From positions 372,001 through 436,000 of the forward strand of contig DEWY01000015.1 of the NCBI GenBank assembly GCA_002363865.1: a stretch of 64,000 nucleotides of DNA, given 5' to 3'. Under the pieces are notes generated by a model. It had not been told where the DNA came from and searched no databases. It worked only from the letters and a program-made list of their open reading frames with translations. Shown piece by piece: positions 43,410 to 52,205 of the stretch (its first letter is position 1; each line of letters opens with the position of its first letter). The position numbers and the translations under genes are program-made. This DNA comes from Caulobacteraceae bacterium UBA3198. GTDB lineage: Bacteria > Pseudomonadota > Alphaproteobacteria > Caulobacterales > Caulobacteraceae.

Positions 43410-44572
43410 CCGCCGATCAGCTCCCGGCCGATCAGGAAACGGCGGATCTCGTTGGTGCCGGCGCCGATGTCATAGAGCTTGGCGTCCCGAAGCAGCCGCT
43501 CCACCGGATAGTCCTTGGTGTAGCCTGCGCCGCCCAAGGCCTGGATAGCTTCCAGGGCGCATTTCACGGCGTTTTCGGAGGCCATCAGGATGGCGCCGGC
43601 CGCGTCGAACCGGGTGGTGAGGCCCGCATCGCAGGCCTTGGCCACCGCATAGACATAGGCACGGGCCGAATTCAGGGCGACATACATGTCGGCGACCTTG
43701 GCCTGCATCAGCTGGAAAGAGCCGATCGGCGCGCCGAACTGTTTGCGCTCACGCACATAGGGCAGCACGGCGTCCAGGCAGGCCTGCATGATGCCCAGCG
43801 GACCGCCGGCCAGGACGGCGCGCTCATAGTCGAGGCCGCTCATCAGGACGCCGACGCCGCCGTTCAGGGGGCCGAGCACATTTTCCTGCGGGACCTCGCA
43901 GTCCTCGAACACCAGCTCGCCGGTGTCGGAGCCGCGCATGCCCAGCTTGTCCAGCTTCTGGGCGCAGCTGAAGCCCTTGAAGTCCTTCTCGATCAGGAAG
44001 GCGGTGATCGCCCGGCCGGTCGCCTCGGGGTCGGTCTTGGCGTAGACCACCAGGACATCGGCGTGCGGCGCGTTGGTGATCCAGAACTTGGTTCCGTTCA
44101 GGACGTAGCGATCCCCGCGGACCTCGGCCCGCAGGCGCATGGAGACCACGTCGGAGCCCGAGCCAGCTTCGCTCATGGCCAGAGCGCCCACGTGCTCGCC
44201 GCTGATCAGCCGGGGCAGATAGCGCTGCTTCTGCTCTTCGGAGCCCCAGCGGCGGATCTGATTCACGCAGAGGTTGGAGTGCGCGCCGTAGGACAGGCCC
44301 ACCGAGGCTGAGGCCCGGCTGACCTCCTCCATGGCCACCACATGTTCGAGATAGCCGAGGCCGAGACCGCCATAGGCCTCCTCAACAGTGATCCCATGCA
44401 GGCCAAGGGCGCCCATCTGGGGCCAGAGGTCGCGGGGGAAGGTGTTGGAGGCGTCGATCTCGGCCGCCCGGGGCGCGATCTTGTCGGCGGAGAACCGCGC
44501 GGTGGTCTCACGGATGGCGTCGGCGGACTCGCCGAGGCCGAATTCGAGCGATGGGCCAGTCTGGAGGGTCAT
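43406..44572 (-). CDS. Isovaleryl-CoA dehydrogenase
   Basis: 388-residue acyl-CoA dehydrogenase using FAD and ETF, converting isovaleryl-CoA to 3-methylcrotonyl-CoA. The catalytic Glu is at residue 250 in LDYERAVLAGGPLG, the helix position used by isovaleryl-CoA dehydrogenases rather than the later position of medium-chain enzymes. FAD-contact motifs AMSEAGSGSDV and KFWITNAP are present, and the C-terminal YDIGAGTNEIRR ends the family signature. It supplies the substrate for the nearby MCC genes, so it is the LiuA step. Confidence 0.93.
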   Translation of the reverse strand: MTLQTGPSLEFGLGESADAIRETTARFSADKIAPRAAEIDASNTFPRDLWPQMGALGLHGITVEEAYGGLGLGYLEHVVAMEEVSRASASVGLSYGAHSNLCVNQIRRWGSEEQKQRYLPRLISGEHVGALAMSEAGSGSDVVSMRLRAEVRGDRYVLNGTKFWITNAPHADVLVVYAKTDPEATGRAITAFLIEKDFKGFSCAQKLDKLGMRGSDTGELVFEDCEVPQENVLGPLNGGVGVLMSGLDYERAVLAGGPLGIMQACLDAVLPYVRERKQFGAPIGSFQLMQAKVADMYVALNSARAYVYAVAKACDAGLTTRFDAAGAILMASENAVKCALEAIQALGGAGYTKDYPVERLLRDAKLYDIGAGTNEIRRFLIGRELIGG

Positions 44573-44587
44573 GACTTAGGGCTAGCA

Positions 44588-44604
44588 CGGCCCGTGACGG
44601 GCCG
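44588..44604 (-). promoter_or_regulatory. Small hairpin between lysozyme and isovaleryl-CoA dehydrogenase genes
   Basis: CGGCCCG-TGA-CGGGCCG forms a perfect 7-bp stem 16 bases upstream of the dehydrogenase start. No T run follows, so it may be a leader structure rather than a terminator. The rest of this 99-base gap shows nothing clear. Confidence 0.3.
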
Positions 44605-44671
44605 CGAGAGGAACAGCCCCCAAACCGACGCTTCGTCAGCAGGTCATGCCTCGCCAATGGCCGCGACGCCG

Positions 44672-46120
44672 TCAGTTAAACCCTTCGTCCTGCTCTTCCG
44701 GATCGTCTTCACCGCCCAGGCGCTGCAGCACCAGATAGGCGGCCACCCCGAAAAAGGCCACGCCAGCGATGCCAGCGATCCAGCCGACGGTCAGCGGGCT
44801 GATCAGTCCCCCTTCGGTGACGCGGGCGTTGAACGCCCAGAAGAGACCGCCGGCGAACAGGGCGAGCCCCGCGCCAGCCAGGGTCAGCAGGGCGCCGAAG
44901 TCGCCGCGATTGATCGCCCGGGGCACGGGCTCGAAGGTCATCAGAGACGGTTCGGCCACGGTGTCATCAATGAGCAGCCGCGGCCGAGTGTCCTCGACGG
45001 TTTCGGCTTCCGGCGGGGCGGCGGGCGCCTCAAGCGGATCATTGGCCGCCAGGATCGGCGGAACGACCCGGTTCGGGGGCTCGCTCGGCGCGGCCGTCGG
45101 CTGAGCCTCCCGGGTCTCCAGTTCGGACTCTTCGGGCGGCGTCAGGACGAAGGCGCGCTCGGCGCCGCCGCTGACCAGGCCAAGGCCACCGCCCCAACCC
45201 GCCGCCGAGGCCGCGCGGGGGGCCTGCGGGTCGGGCTCCGGGGGCGCGATCTCGGCGCTTTCCGGGGGTGCGGGTAGATCGTCCGTCAGGGAGACCGGAC
45301 TCGCCTCGTCCTGGCTCACAGCCTCAGGCTCCGGCGCGACGTCAGGCTCAGACGAGGCGGTCTGCTCGGACTCCGGCTCGGCCTCCGTCTCTGGCTGAGC
45401 TTGGTCCGAGGACGGCTCGTCCTTGAAGATGGCGGCCAGGCGATAGCTGACCGCCGCCGCGGCGGCCTGGGCGGGGCTCGGGCTCGAGGCTTCCTCCTCC
45501 GGCGGCGCAGGGCGCAGGGTGGCGGCGGTCGGGTCGCGTTCGGCGACGGCGTTCAGTCCGTCCAGGGCCGCACGCACGGCCAACGGGGTCTCCCGCGGGA
45601 CAACGCCGGCGATATCGGCGTCCACATTGGGCCGCAGGATCGGCGACGGCGCCGGCACCCAGCCGTCCATGGGCGTCAGGAACAGGGTCTTTTCGGCCGC
45701 GCGGCGACGCACCAGGGCGTCGATGACGATCCGCTCGCCCTCGAAATCGGCCTTGCGCCACAGCTCCATGGCGCAGGCCGCCTGCAGCAGCTGGCCCTCA
45801 TTGATCCGCCGCAGGACCGAGGAGCGCCGGAAGTTGTCCAGGCCGATATTGAAGGCGAAGCAGCACAGGGCGTCGAACTGGTTCTGCGTCAGCGGCGCAT
45901 AGGTGATCTCGTTCACCAGATGCGCCACGGCGATCAGGTCGTAGAGCAGCAGGGCCTCGGCGTCCCGTTCAGAGACTTCCGCCCCCTCCCGCGCCGTCAG
46001 GGTATGGCCATAGCCAATCGTCCATCGGCCGTCAGCCAGCCGTGCGGCCTTGGCGCGGTAGCCTTCGAAGCGCTTGATCAGGTCGATCGCAGCGCGGGAG
46101 ATCTGGTGACGCGGTTTCAT
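44672..46120 (-). CDS. Phage-type (GH24) lysozyme with membrane-tethered C-terminus
   Basis: 482 residues. The N-terminal T4-lysozyme-like domain (1-150) has the catalytic triad pattern: Glu19 in KRFEGYR, Asp30 in RLADGRW and Thr34 in TIGYGHT. A long acidic Pro/Glu/Ala-rich linker (about 185-395) leads to two transmembrane spans (about 414-435 and 447-468) and a short acidic tail. No signal peptide exists, so topology is unclear: the glycosidase would need to cross the membrane via its C-terminal anchors. The large size and linker are unlike phage endolysins and suggest a cell-wall remodelling role. Neighbours show no prophage genes. Confidence 0.85.
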   Translation of the reverse strand: MKPRHQISRAAIDLIKRFEGYRAKAARLADGRWTIGYGHTLTAREGAEVSERDAEALLLYDLIAVAHLVNEITYAPLTQNQFDALCCFAFNIGLDNFRRSSVLRRINEGQLLQAACAMELWRKADFEGERIVIDALVRRRAAEKTLFLTPMDGWVPAPSPILRPNVDADIAGVVPRETPLAVRAALDGLNAVAERDPTAATLRPAPPEEEASSPSPAQAAAAAVSYRLAAIFKDEPSSDQAQPETEAEPESEQTASSEPDVAPEPEAVSQDEASPVSLTDDLPAPPESAEIAPPEPDPQAPRAASAAGWGGGLGLVSGGAERAFVLTPPEESELETREAQPTAAPSEPPNRVVPPILAANDPLEAPAAPPEAETVEDTRPRLLIDDTVAEPSLMTFEPVPRAINRGDFGALLTLAGAGLALFAGGLFWAFNARVTEGGLISPLTVGWIAGIAGVAFFGVAAYLVLQRLGGEDDPEEQDEGFN

Positions 46121-46187
46121 GGCCGTCCTGATCCATGTTGAGACACAAACACGGGGTCCAGGCCTCAGGCCGCAAGATAGGGGCCGC

Positions 46188-47609
46188 TTACAACAGGATC
46201 AGGGCGGCGATCCCCAGGAAGGCGAAAAATCCTGTGAAGTCGGTGACGAAGGTCACAAAGACGGCAGACGACACCGCCGGGTCGCGGCCCATGCGCTCCA
46301 GGGCCAGGGGCACCAGGGCGCCGGCGACGGCGGCGACGAACATGTTGATGATGATCGCCGCGCCAAAGGCCGCGCAGAGCCGCAGGTCGCCGAACACCAG
46401 ATAGATGGCCACGCCGGTGACCACCGCCAGCACCCCGCCATTGACCAGACCCACCAGCATCTCGCGGCTGACGGTGCGCACGGCGTTCACCGCCGAGAGC
46501 TCCCGGCTGGCCAGGGCCCGGACAGCGACGGTCAGGGTCTGGGTGGCGCCATTGCCCCCCAGGGAGGCGACGATGGGCATCAGGACGGCCAGGGTGACCA
46601 CCTGGGCGATCTGGGCCTCGAAGGCCTGAATGACGCTGACGGCCAGGGCCGCGGTCAGGGTGTTGAGCAGCAGCCAGGGCAGGCGCGAGGCGACCATGTC
46701 CCAGACCCCGCCATGGCGGCCGCTGTCGGAGACGCCGGCCAGGGCCAGGATGTCCTCCCGGCTCTCCTCATGGATGACGCCGACAATGTCATCGACGGTG
46801 ATCTGGCCCACCAGGCGGCCGCCGGGCTCCACGACGGGGGCGGAAATCAGGTGGTACTTGTCGAAGATGTAGGCCACCTCTTCCTGGTCCATATCGACCG
46901 GGATTTCGGAGAGGGACTCCATGATCTGGGCGAGCGGCACGTCGCGACGGGCGCGCAGCAGGGTGCTGATCGGCACCGCGCCCACCGGCTTGTAGGCCGG
47001 GTCGACGACATAGACGTCGAAGAACAGCTCGGGCAGGTCGTCGGCTTCCCGCCGAAAATGGTCGATGGCCTGACCGACGGTCCAGAACTGCGGGGCGGCG
47101 ACCACCTCGCGCTGCATCAGGCGCCCGGCGGTCTCTTCGCCATAGGAGAGCGCGCTCTCGATGGCCGCGCGGTCCCCTTCCGGCAGGGCGGCAAGGACCT
47201 CGGCGCGCTTGTGGACCTCCAGGTCCTCGACCACGTCGGCGGCGTCATCGGAGTCCAGCTCGCCCAGCGCCCGGGCCAGGACCTCGGGCGAGACCGCCTC
47301 AAGAATTTCCTCGCGGATTTCGTAGTCGAGTTCGGACAGGATCTCGGCCAGGGCCTCGGGATCCAGATGCGGCAGGATTTCCTTGCGGTCGTCGGCCGCG
47401 AGAAAGCCGATCAGGTCGGCGACGTCGGCCGGATGCAGGGCGCTCAGCAGCTCCCGCAGGCGATCGGAATCGCCGCGATCGGCCGCGTCCACCACCATGG
47501 AGACGAACTGCGGGTTAAGCGCATAGTCCTCGCCCAGGGCGAGGTCTTCCAGGTCTTCTTCGCGGTCGATCTCGATATCGGCGGCAGGGTCGGCCCGTTC
47601 TCGGCTCAT
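46188..47609 (-). CDS. mgtE: Magnesium transporter MgtE
   Basis: 473-residue Mg2+ channel. It has an acidic N-domain (about 30-130, ALHPADVADLIGFL), two CBS repeats (about 140-260, AVPISTLLRARRDVPL and PVVEPGGRLVGQITVDD), a plug helix, and five transmembrane spans (about 290-473) with the pore motif PIVASLGGNGATQTL. It senses cytosolic Mg2+ through the N and CBS domains. It lies upstream of the lysozyme gene on the same strand, separated by 67 bases. Confidence 0.95.
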   Translation of the reverse strand: MSRERADPAADIEIDREEDLEDLALGEDYALNPQFVSMVVDAADRGDSDRLRELLSALHPADVADLIGFLAADDRKEILPHLDPEALAEILSELDYEIREEILEAVSPEVLARALGELDSDDAADVVEDLEVHKRAEVLAALPEGDRAAIESALSYGEETAGRLMQREVVAAPQFWTVGQAIDHFRREADDLPELFFDVYVVDPAYKPVGAVPISTLLRARRDVPLAQIMESLSEIPVDMDQEEVAYIFDKYHLISAPVVEPGGRLVGQITVDDIVGVIHEESREDILALAGVSDSGRHGGVWDMVASRLPWLLLNTLTAALAVSVIQAFEAQIAQVVTLAVLMPIVASLGGNGATQTLTVAVRALASRELSAVNAVRTVSREMLVGLVNGGVLAVVTGVAIYLVFGDLRLCAAFGAAIIINMFVAAVAGALVPLALERMGRDPAVSSAVFVTFVTDFTGFFAFLGIAALILL

Positions 47610-47665
47610 CTGGCCCTCCCCCGTCCTGCTATCGCAATCTACCGCTTCTGCTGTTCCTGGTTCAC

Positions 47666-47750
47666 TGGTGCGGTCGAGAAGACTCGAACTTCCACGGGTT
47701 GCCCCACAGCGACCTCAACGCTGCGCGTCTACCAATTCCGCCACGACCGC
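47666..47750 (-). tRNA. tRNA-Leu (anticodon GAG)
   Basis: 85 nt including an encoded CCA. The acceptor stem is GCGGTCG with CGACCGC, discriminator A. The anticodon loop TTGAGGT gives GAG, reading CUC/CUU leucine codons. A long variable arm, as in type II tRNAs, is seen between the anticodon and T stems (T loop TTCGAGT-type). It sits alone between mgtE and the FliN-like gene. Confidence 0.93.
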
Positions 47751-47811
47751 TCGTGGTGAGCCGCGGGGCGTAGCAAACCGCCGCTGCTTTGTGAAGGAGA
47801 GTTTTGCGCCC

Positions 47812-48066
47812 TCAGCTTCCGCCGGCCATGTAGTCGAACACATTGGCCTCGCGGGTGACCGCGATGGCGATCTTGTCGTCGCTGATCTGGATCTCGCCCC
47901 GGGCCACAGGATGGTTGTTGGCCAGGATCCAGACCTCTTCATTGACGGTGGCGTCGAGGGGAATCACCGCCCCGCGGCCCATCCGCAGCAGTTGCTGCAT
48001 CGGCAGGGAGGCGCGGCCGAGCACGACCGAGATCTCCACATTGACCGCCTGAACCTGATTGGACAA
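47812..48066 (-). CDS. FliN/SpoA-like surface-presentation protein
   Basis: 84 residues from TTG 48066 (MSNQVQAVNVEISVVLG); a longer GTG-started version to 48150 would overlap lipB antisense. It consists almost entirely of one SpoA (FliN C-ring) domain: VVLGRASLPMQQLLRMGRGA, DATVNEEVWILANNHPVARG, then IAIAVTREANVF. It lacks the N-terminal acidic region of true FliN, and no flagellar genes are adjacent. It may be an accessory C-ring-related protein or a FliN paralog. Confidence 0.8.
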   Translation of the reverse strand: MSNQVQAVNVEISVVLGRASLPMQQLLRMGRGAVIPLDATVNEEVWILANNHPVARGEIQISDDKIAIAVTREANVFDYMAGGS

Positions 48067-48138
48067 ACCACCACCCCTGAGCGCCGCCGCGTCTGCGACT
48101 TTGCAGCCGACGGCGTGAGGCCCCACATTGACCCCACC

Positions 48139-48870
48139 ATGCTTGACCACGCGTTAAATCCCGGACCCCTGCAGACAAAGTTCCAGCGTCAAGACGGCGC
48201 ACCGGCCGGCTGGGCGGTCTCCCGCGGGCTAGTGGACTATGAGGCGGCTGTTCAGGCGATGGAGGCCCGCGCCGCAGCCATCGCCGAAGGCCAGGCCGGG
48301 GAGCTCGTCTGGCTGCTGGAGCATCCGCCGCTTTACACCGCCGGCGTCTCGGCCAAGCCCGCCGATCTGCTGACGCCGGAGCGCTTCCCCGTGTTCCAGA
48401 GCGGGCGGGGCGGACAGTTCACCTATCATGGGCCAGGCCAGCGAGTGGCCTATGTGATGCTCGACCTCACCGCCCGGCGCCGGGACGTGCGCGCCTTCGT
48501 CGCCGCCCTGGAAACCTGGGTCATCGAGGCGTTGGGGAGGTTCAATGTAGAGGGCGCCGTCCGCCCCGGGCGCGTGGGCGTCTGGGTGGAACGCCGGACC
48601 CCCGGGGTTCCACCGCAGGAGGACAAGATCGCCGCCATCGGCGTCAAACTGCGCCGGTGGGTGTCATTTCATGGGATCGCGCTGAATGTGGAGCCCGACC
48701 TCAGCCACTTCTCGGGCATCGTGCCCTGCGGGGTCACCGAGCATGGGGTCACCAGCCTCATCGATCTGGGCCTGCCCGTAAGCATGGATGAAGCCGACGC
48801 AGCTCTCCGCGCCGGCTTCGAATCCGTATTCGGGGCGACGGCGGAGGTCGAGCCTCCGCCCCTGCCCTGA
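48139..48870 (+). CDS. lipB: Octanoyltransferase LipB
   Basis: 243 residues from ATG 48139. It transfers the octanoyl group from ACP to the lipoyl domains, the first step of lipoate synthesis. Key motifs are LEHPPLYTAGVSAKP, GRGGQFTYHGPGQRVAYVMLDL (near 84), the catalytic Lys in AIGVKLRRWVSFHG and Cys in IVPCGVTEHGVTSL. The frame stays open upstream, but the extra sequence is a shadow of other features. It is divergent from and nearly abutting the FliN-like gene. Confidence 0.95.
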   Translation: MLDHALNPGPLQTKFQRQDGAPAGWAVSRGLVDYEAAVQAMEARAAAIAEGQAGELVWLLEHPPLYTAGVSAKPADLLTPERFPVFQSGRGGQFTYHGPGQRVAYVMLDLTARRRDVRAFVAALETWVIEALGRFNVEGAVRPGRVGVWVERRTPGVPPQEDKIAAIGVKLRRWVSFHGIALNVEPDLSHFSGIVPCGVTEHGVTSLIDLGLPVSMDEADAALRAGFESVFGATAEVEPPPLP

Positions 48871-48878
48871 GCGCCAGG

Positions 48879-49241
48879 CTAGGCCGTGGCGCCGTAGTAG
48901 CCGGCCACCTCAGCGCGCCAGCCATAGTCATCGGTGTTGAACCGCGACTTGTCGTAGCCGGGGGCGCCTTCGAGGGTTTCCTTTTCAAGGGAGACGACGA
49001 AGCCGTCCTGATCGGTGTCGTAGGTCAGGACCGACCAGGGCAGCGGATAGTGCTTCTCGCCCATGCCCAGCAGGCCGCCAAAGGCCATGGTGGCGTATTC
49101 GGCCTGGCCGGAGCGCTTGTCGATGAAGATGTTCTCCACCGTGCCCAGCTTCTCCCCCTTGGGGTTATAGACGCTGACGCCTTCGACCTTGTCGGCGGCG
49201 ATCAGGCGCATGTCGGTGCGGTCGGCGGGATCGTTTGCCAT
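48879..49241 (-). CDS. PRC-barrel domain protein
   Basis: 120 residues. A PRC barrel (about 15-85) is formed by KVEGVSVYNPKGEKLGTVENI and a family-typical GGLLGMGEKHYPLPWSVL, ending in a short charged tail. In this form it is a stand-alone photosynthetic-reaction-centre-H-like domain, often stress-associated in alphaproteobacteria. Function unknown. It ends eight bases from lipB (convergent) and lies 83 bases downstream of pccA. Confidence 0.85.
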   Translation of the reverse strand: MANDPADRTDMRLIAADKVEGVSVYNPKGEKLGTVENIFIDKRSGQAEYATMAFGGLLGMGEKHYPLPWSVLTYDTDQDGFVVSLEKETLEGAPGYDKSRFNTDDYGWRAEVAGYYGATA

Positions 49242-49324
49242 GTCAGGCTCCTCTCGTGGTGGACTGCCTCAAGGGAACCCTCCAGAGTCGCCTCTGTTCC
49301 GACGGCCACGCTCGCGGTCTGAAA

Positions 49325-51304
49325 TCAGGCGAACTCGGCCAGCACCTCGTCGGCGGCCACCGAGTCGCCGGCCTTGGGGCCGACCATTTTCACCGTCCCA
49401 TCCCGCTCAGCGCGGATGATGTTCTGCATCTTCATGGCCTCGATGATGGCCACCACCTCGCCCGCCTTGACCTCCTGACCCTCGACCACGCTGAGGCTGA
49501 CCACCAGGCCCGGCATGGGCGAGAGCACCAGCTTGGCGGTGTCGGCGGCCACCTTGGGGGGAATGCGCTTGTGCAGCAGGGCCGAGACGGGCGTCAGCAC
49601 CAGGACCCGGGCCTCGGCCGCCCGGTGCCGGATGACAAAGCCCTCGGCCGCCGGTCGCACCTGGACGCTGAACCGGGCGCCATCGAGCGTGGCGGCGAAG
49701 ACCGGCTGGCCCGGACGCCAGTCGACGTCCGAGAGCACGAGACGTCGGCTCGCCTCGGTCAGCTCCACGCTCACAGTGTCGCGATCCTGGCTGAGACGCA
49801 CCGGATGGTCGACGCCCCCCAGATTGACCACCCAGTCGTCACGGCCCCGGCCGGGCCAGGCCCGCTCGCTCATCACTTGATGCATGGCGCAGGCCGCGGC
49901 GATCTGGATGTCGGTCTGACGTGGCGTCGGCTCGGTTCCCTGGAAACCCTCGGGGAACTCGTCCTTGATGTAGCTGGTCGACAGCTGGCCCGAGCGGAAC
50001 CGGTCCTCGTCCATCACCGCCACCAGGAAGGGGATATTGTGGCCCAGGCCCTCGATGTGGAAGGTCTCCAGGGCCTCGCCCATGGCGTCGATGGCGGCCA
50101 GCCGGGTCGGCGCCCAGGTAGACAGCTTGGAGATCATCGGGTCGTAGAACATCGAGATCTCGTCGCCCTCGCGGACGCCGGCGTCATTGCGTACGGTGAG
50201 GCCGTGGGCCTCCCGCTCCTGCGGCGGGCGGTAGCGCACCAGCCGGCCGATGGAAGGCAGGAAGGCGCGATAGGGATCCTCGGCATAGATGCGGCTCTCG
50301 ATGGCCCAGCCGTTGATCTTCAGATCGTCCTGCGTGAAGGCGAGCGGCTCGCCGGCGGCCGACCGGATCATCTGCTCCACCAGATCGACGCCGGTGATCA
50401 GCTCGGTGACCGGATGCTCCACCTGCAGGCGGGTGTTCATCTCCAGGAAGAAGAAGCTGCGGTCCTGGCCGGCGACGAACTCGACGGTGCCAGCGCTGTC
50501 GTAACCGACCGCCTTGGCCAGCGCGATGGCCTGATCGCCCATGGCCTTGCGGGTGGCCTCGTCCAGCAACGGACTGGGCGCCTCCTCGATGACCTTCTGG
50601 TTACGCCGCTGGATCGAGCATTCCCGCTCGAACAGGTGAACCACGTGGCCGTGCTTGTCGCCCAGCACCTGGATCTCAATGTGGCGCGGGCTCTCGATGA
50701 ACTTCTCTATGAAGATCCGGTCGTCGCCAAAGCTGGACTTGGCCTCCGCCTGCACGGCGGGGAAGCCCTCCTCCACGTCCTGGCGACTCCAGGCCACGCG
50801 GATGCCCTTGCCCCCGCCCCCGGCCGAGGCCTTGATCATCACCGGATAGCCGATCTCCTCGGCGATCTGGACGGCGTGGGCAGTGTCGGAAATCTCGCCC
50901 ACATGGCCCGGCACTGTGGAGACGCCGGCCCGGCCGGCGGCCTTCTTGCTCTCGATCTTGTCGCCCATGGCCGCGATGGCCTCGGGGTTCGGACCGATGA
51001 AGACAATGCCTTCCTCGGCCAGCCGCCGGGCGAAGCCGGCGTTTTCAGACAAGAAGCCAAAGCCCGGATGGACGGCCTCTGCACCCGTCTCGCGGCAGGC
51101 GGCGACGATCTTGTCAGCCACCAGATAGCTCTCAGACGCCGGCGCAGGCCCAATGAACACCGCCTCGTCGGCCATCTCCACGGCCATGGAATCGGCGTCG
51201 GCCTCGGAATAGACCACCACCGTGGCGATCCCCATCCGGCGGCAGGTCTTGATGATGCGAACAGCGATTTCGCCGCGATTGGCGATCAGGATCTTGGAAA
51301 ACAT
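49325..51304 (-). CDS. pccA: Propionyl-CoA carboxylase alpha (biotin) subunit
   Basis: 659 residues from ATG 51304 (MFSKILIANRGEIAVRII); upstream GTG and TTG starts exist. The biotin carboxylase domain (1-445) has the ATP-grasp GGGGKGIR near 163 and RHIEIQVLGDKHG near 205. A PCC-type BT domain (about 500-580) and a C-terminal biotinyl domain with biotin Lys625 in IEAMKMQN follow. It works with the pccB product to make methylmalonyl-CoA from odd-chain fatty acids and Val/Ile. Its partner lies 2.6 kb away on the same strand. Confidence 0.94.
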   Translation of the reverse strand: MFSKILIANRGEIAVRIIKTCRRMGIATVVVYSEADADSMAVEMADEAVFIGPAPASESYLVADKIVAACRETGAEAVHPGFGFLSENAGFARRLAEEGIVFIGPNPEAIAAMGDKIESKKAAGRAGVSTVPGHVGEISDTAHAVQIAEEIGYPVMIKASAGGGGKGIRVAWSRQDVEEGFPAVQAEAKSSFGDDRIFIEKFIESPRHIEIQVLGDKHGHVVHLFERECSIQRRNQKVIEEAPSPLLDEATRKAMGDQAIALAKAVGYDSAGTVEFVAGQDRSFFFLEMNTRLQVEHPVTELITGVDLVEQMIRSAAGEPLAFTQDDLKINGWAIESRIYAEDPYRAFLPSIGRLVRYRPPQEREAHGLTVRNDAGVREGDEISMFYDPMISKLSTWAPTRLAAIDAMGEALETFHIEGLGHNIPFLVAVMDEDRFRSGQLSTSYIKDEFPEGFQGTEPTPRQTDIQIAAACAMHQVMSERAWPGRGRDDWVVNLGGVDHPVRLSQDRDTVSVELTEASRRLVLSDVDWRPGQPVFAATLDGARFSVQVRPAAEGFVIRHRAAEARVLVLTPVSALLHKRIPPKVAADTAKLVLSPMPGLVVSLSVVEGQEVKAGEVVAIIEAMKMQNIIRAERDGTVKMVGPKAGDSVAADEVLAEFA

Positions 51305-51315
51305 GCTCACCGAAC

Positions 51316-51636
51316 TCAACGCAGCTTCACCGCCGTACCCGAGGCGCTGACCATCAGCATCCCGTTCTCAACGCCCAGGGTCTCGTAGTCGAGGTCGACG
51401 CCGACCACCGCGTCGGCGCCCAGGCTGCGGGCCTCGTCGCACATCTCCTTGAGCGCGATGTCGCGGGCCTCGCGAAGGGCCTTTTCATAGCCGCCGGCCC
51501 GGCCGCCGATGATGTTGGTGATGCCGGCGAAGAAGTCCCGGAAGATGTGGGCGCCGATGATGGCCTCTCCGGTGACGACGCCCAGGGTCTGGGCGGTCTC
51601 GCGCTCGGCGAGGCTGGGGGTGGTGGCGGTGATCAT
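51316..51636 (-). CDS. YbjQ/UPF0145 family heavy-metal-binding-like protein
   Basis: 106 residues from ATG 51636 (MITATTPSLAERETAQTLG); longer starts at 51654 and 51663 are possible. Family features are GVVTGEAIIGAHIFRDFFA, the ARDIAL helix, and the C-terminal GADAVVGVDLDYE strand. It probably forms a pentameric or decameric ring of unknown function. It lies 11 bases upstream of the pccA ATG, so it is likely co-transcribed. Confidence 0.9.
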   Translation of the reverse strand: MITATTPSLAERETAQTLGVVTGEAIIGAHIFRDFFAGITNIIGGRAGGYEKALREARDIALKEMCDEARSLGADAVVGVDLDYETLGVENGMLMVSASGTAVKLR

Positions 51637-51713
51637 TCCTGGGCTCTCCGACATCGCCCCCATTTGTCAGGGGGTCCTTCCGATCCGTCGGGGGCGACCT
51701 TAGATTGGCTCAC

Positions 51714-52205
51714 ATGACCAAGCCAGCCGAGTCCCCCGCGACGCCCTTCGATCTGACGCCCCCCGACCTTGCGGAACGCAAGACCCTGGAAGCCGACCTG
51801 ACGCTGGAAGAGGCCGATGTCCTCCTTCGCCACGGCACCGAGGCCCCCTTCTGCGGCGGCCTGCTCGATAACAAGGAGGACGGCGTCTATTGCTGCCGCC
51901 TCTGCGGCCTGCCCCTGTTCCGGGCGCACACCAAGTTCGAGAGCGGCACCGGCTGGCCGAGCTTTTTCGCCCCGATGAACGAGGCTCACGTGATCGGCGT
52001 GCGGGATGTCAGCTATGGCATGGTCCGGGTCGAAACCCGCTGCGCCCGGTGCGACAGCCACCAGGGTCACGTCTTCCCCGACGGCCCGCCGCCTACCGGC
52101 CTGCGCTACTGCATCAATTCGGTGTCCCTGGAATTCGTGCCCGACGGCGAGCCCCTGCGCGATCCCCTGGGCCGGGGCGACAACGCCCAGACGGGCGCAC
52201 GCTAA
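51714..52205 (+). CDS. msrB: Peptide methionine (R)-S-oxide reductase
   Basis: 163 residues from ATG 51714. It reduces methionine-R-sulfoxide in oxidised proteins. The catalytic Cys is in RYCINSVSLEF near residue 130. The zinc-binding pairs are CCRLCG near 62 and CARCDSHQGHVF near 109. FESGTGWPSFFAP is the substrate-pocket motif. No signal peptide, so cytosolic. The stop (TAA) overlaps the APH-like gene stop on the other strand. Confidence 0.95.
   Translation: MTKPAESPATPFDLTPPDLAERKTLEADLTLEEADVLLRHGTEAPFCGGLLDNKEDGVYCCRLCGLPLFRAHTKFESGTGWPSFFAPMNEAHVIGVRDVSYGMVRVETRCARCDSHQGHVFPDGPPPTGLRYCINSVSLEFVPDGEPLRDPLGRGDNAQTGAR

Noticed and set aside
44672..46120. Prophage endolysin
   Set aside because: No phage genes nearby, and the long acidic linker plus two membrane spans are unlike phage lysozymes.
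49235..51388. 717-codon plus-strand frame opposite pccA
   Set aside because: Antisense of a full-length biotin carboxylase; no motif.
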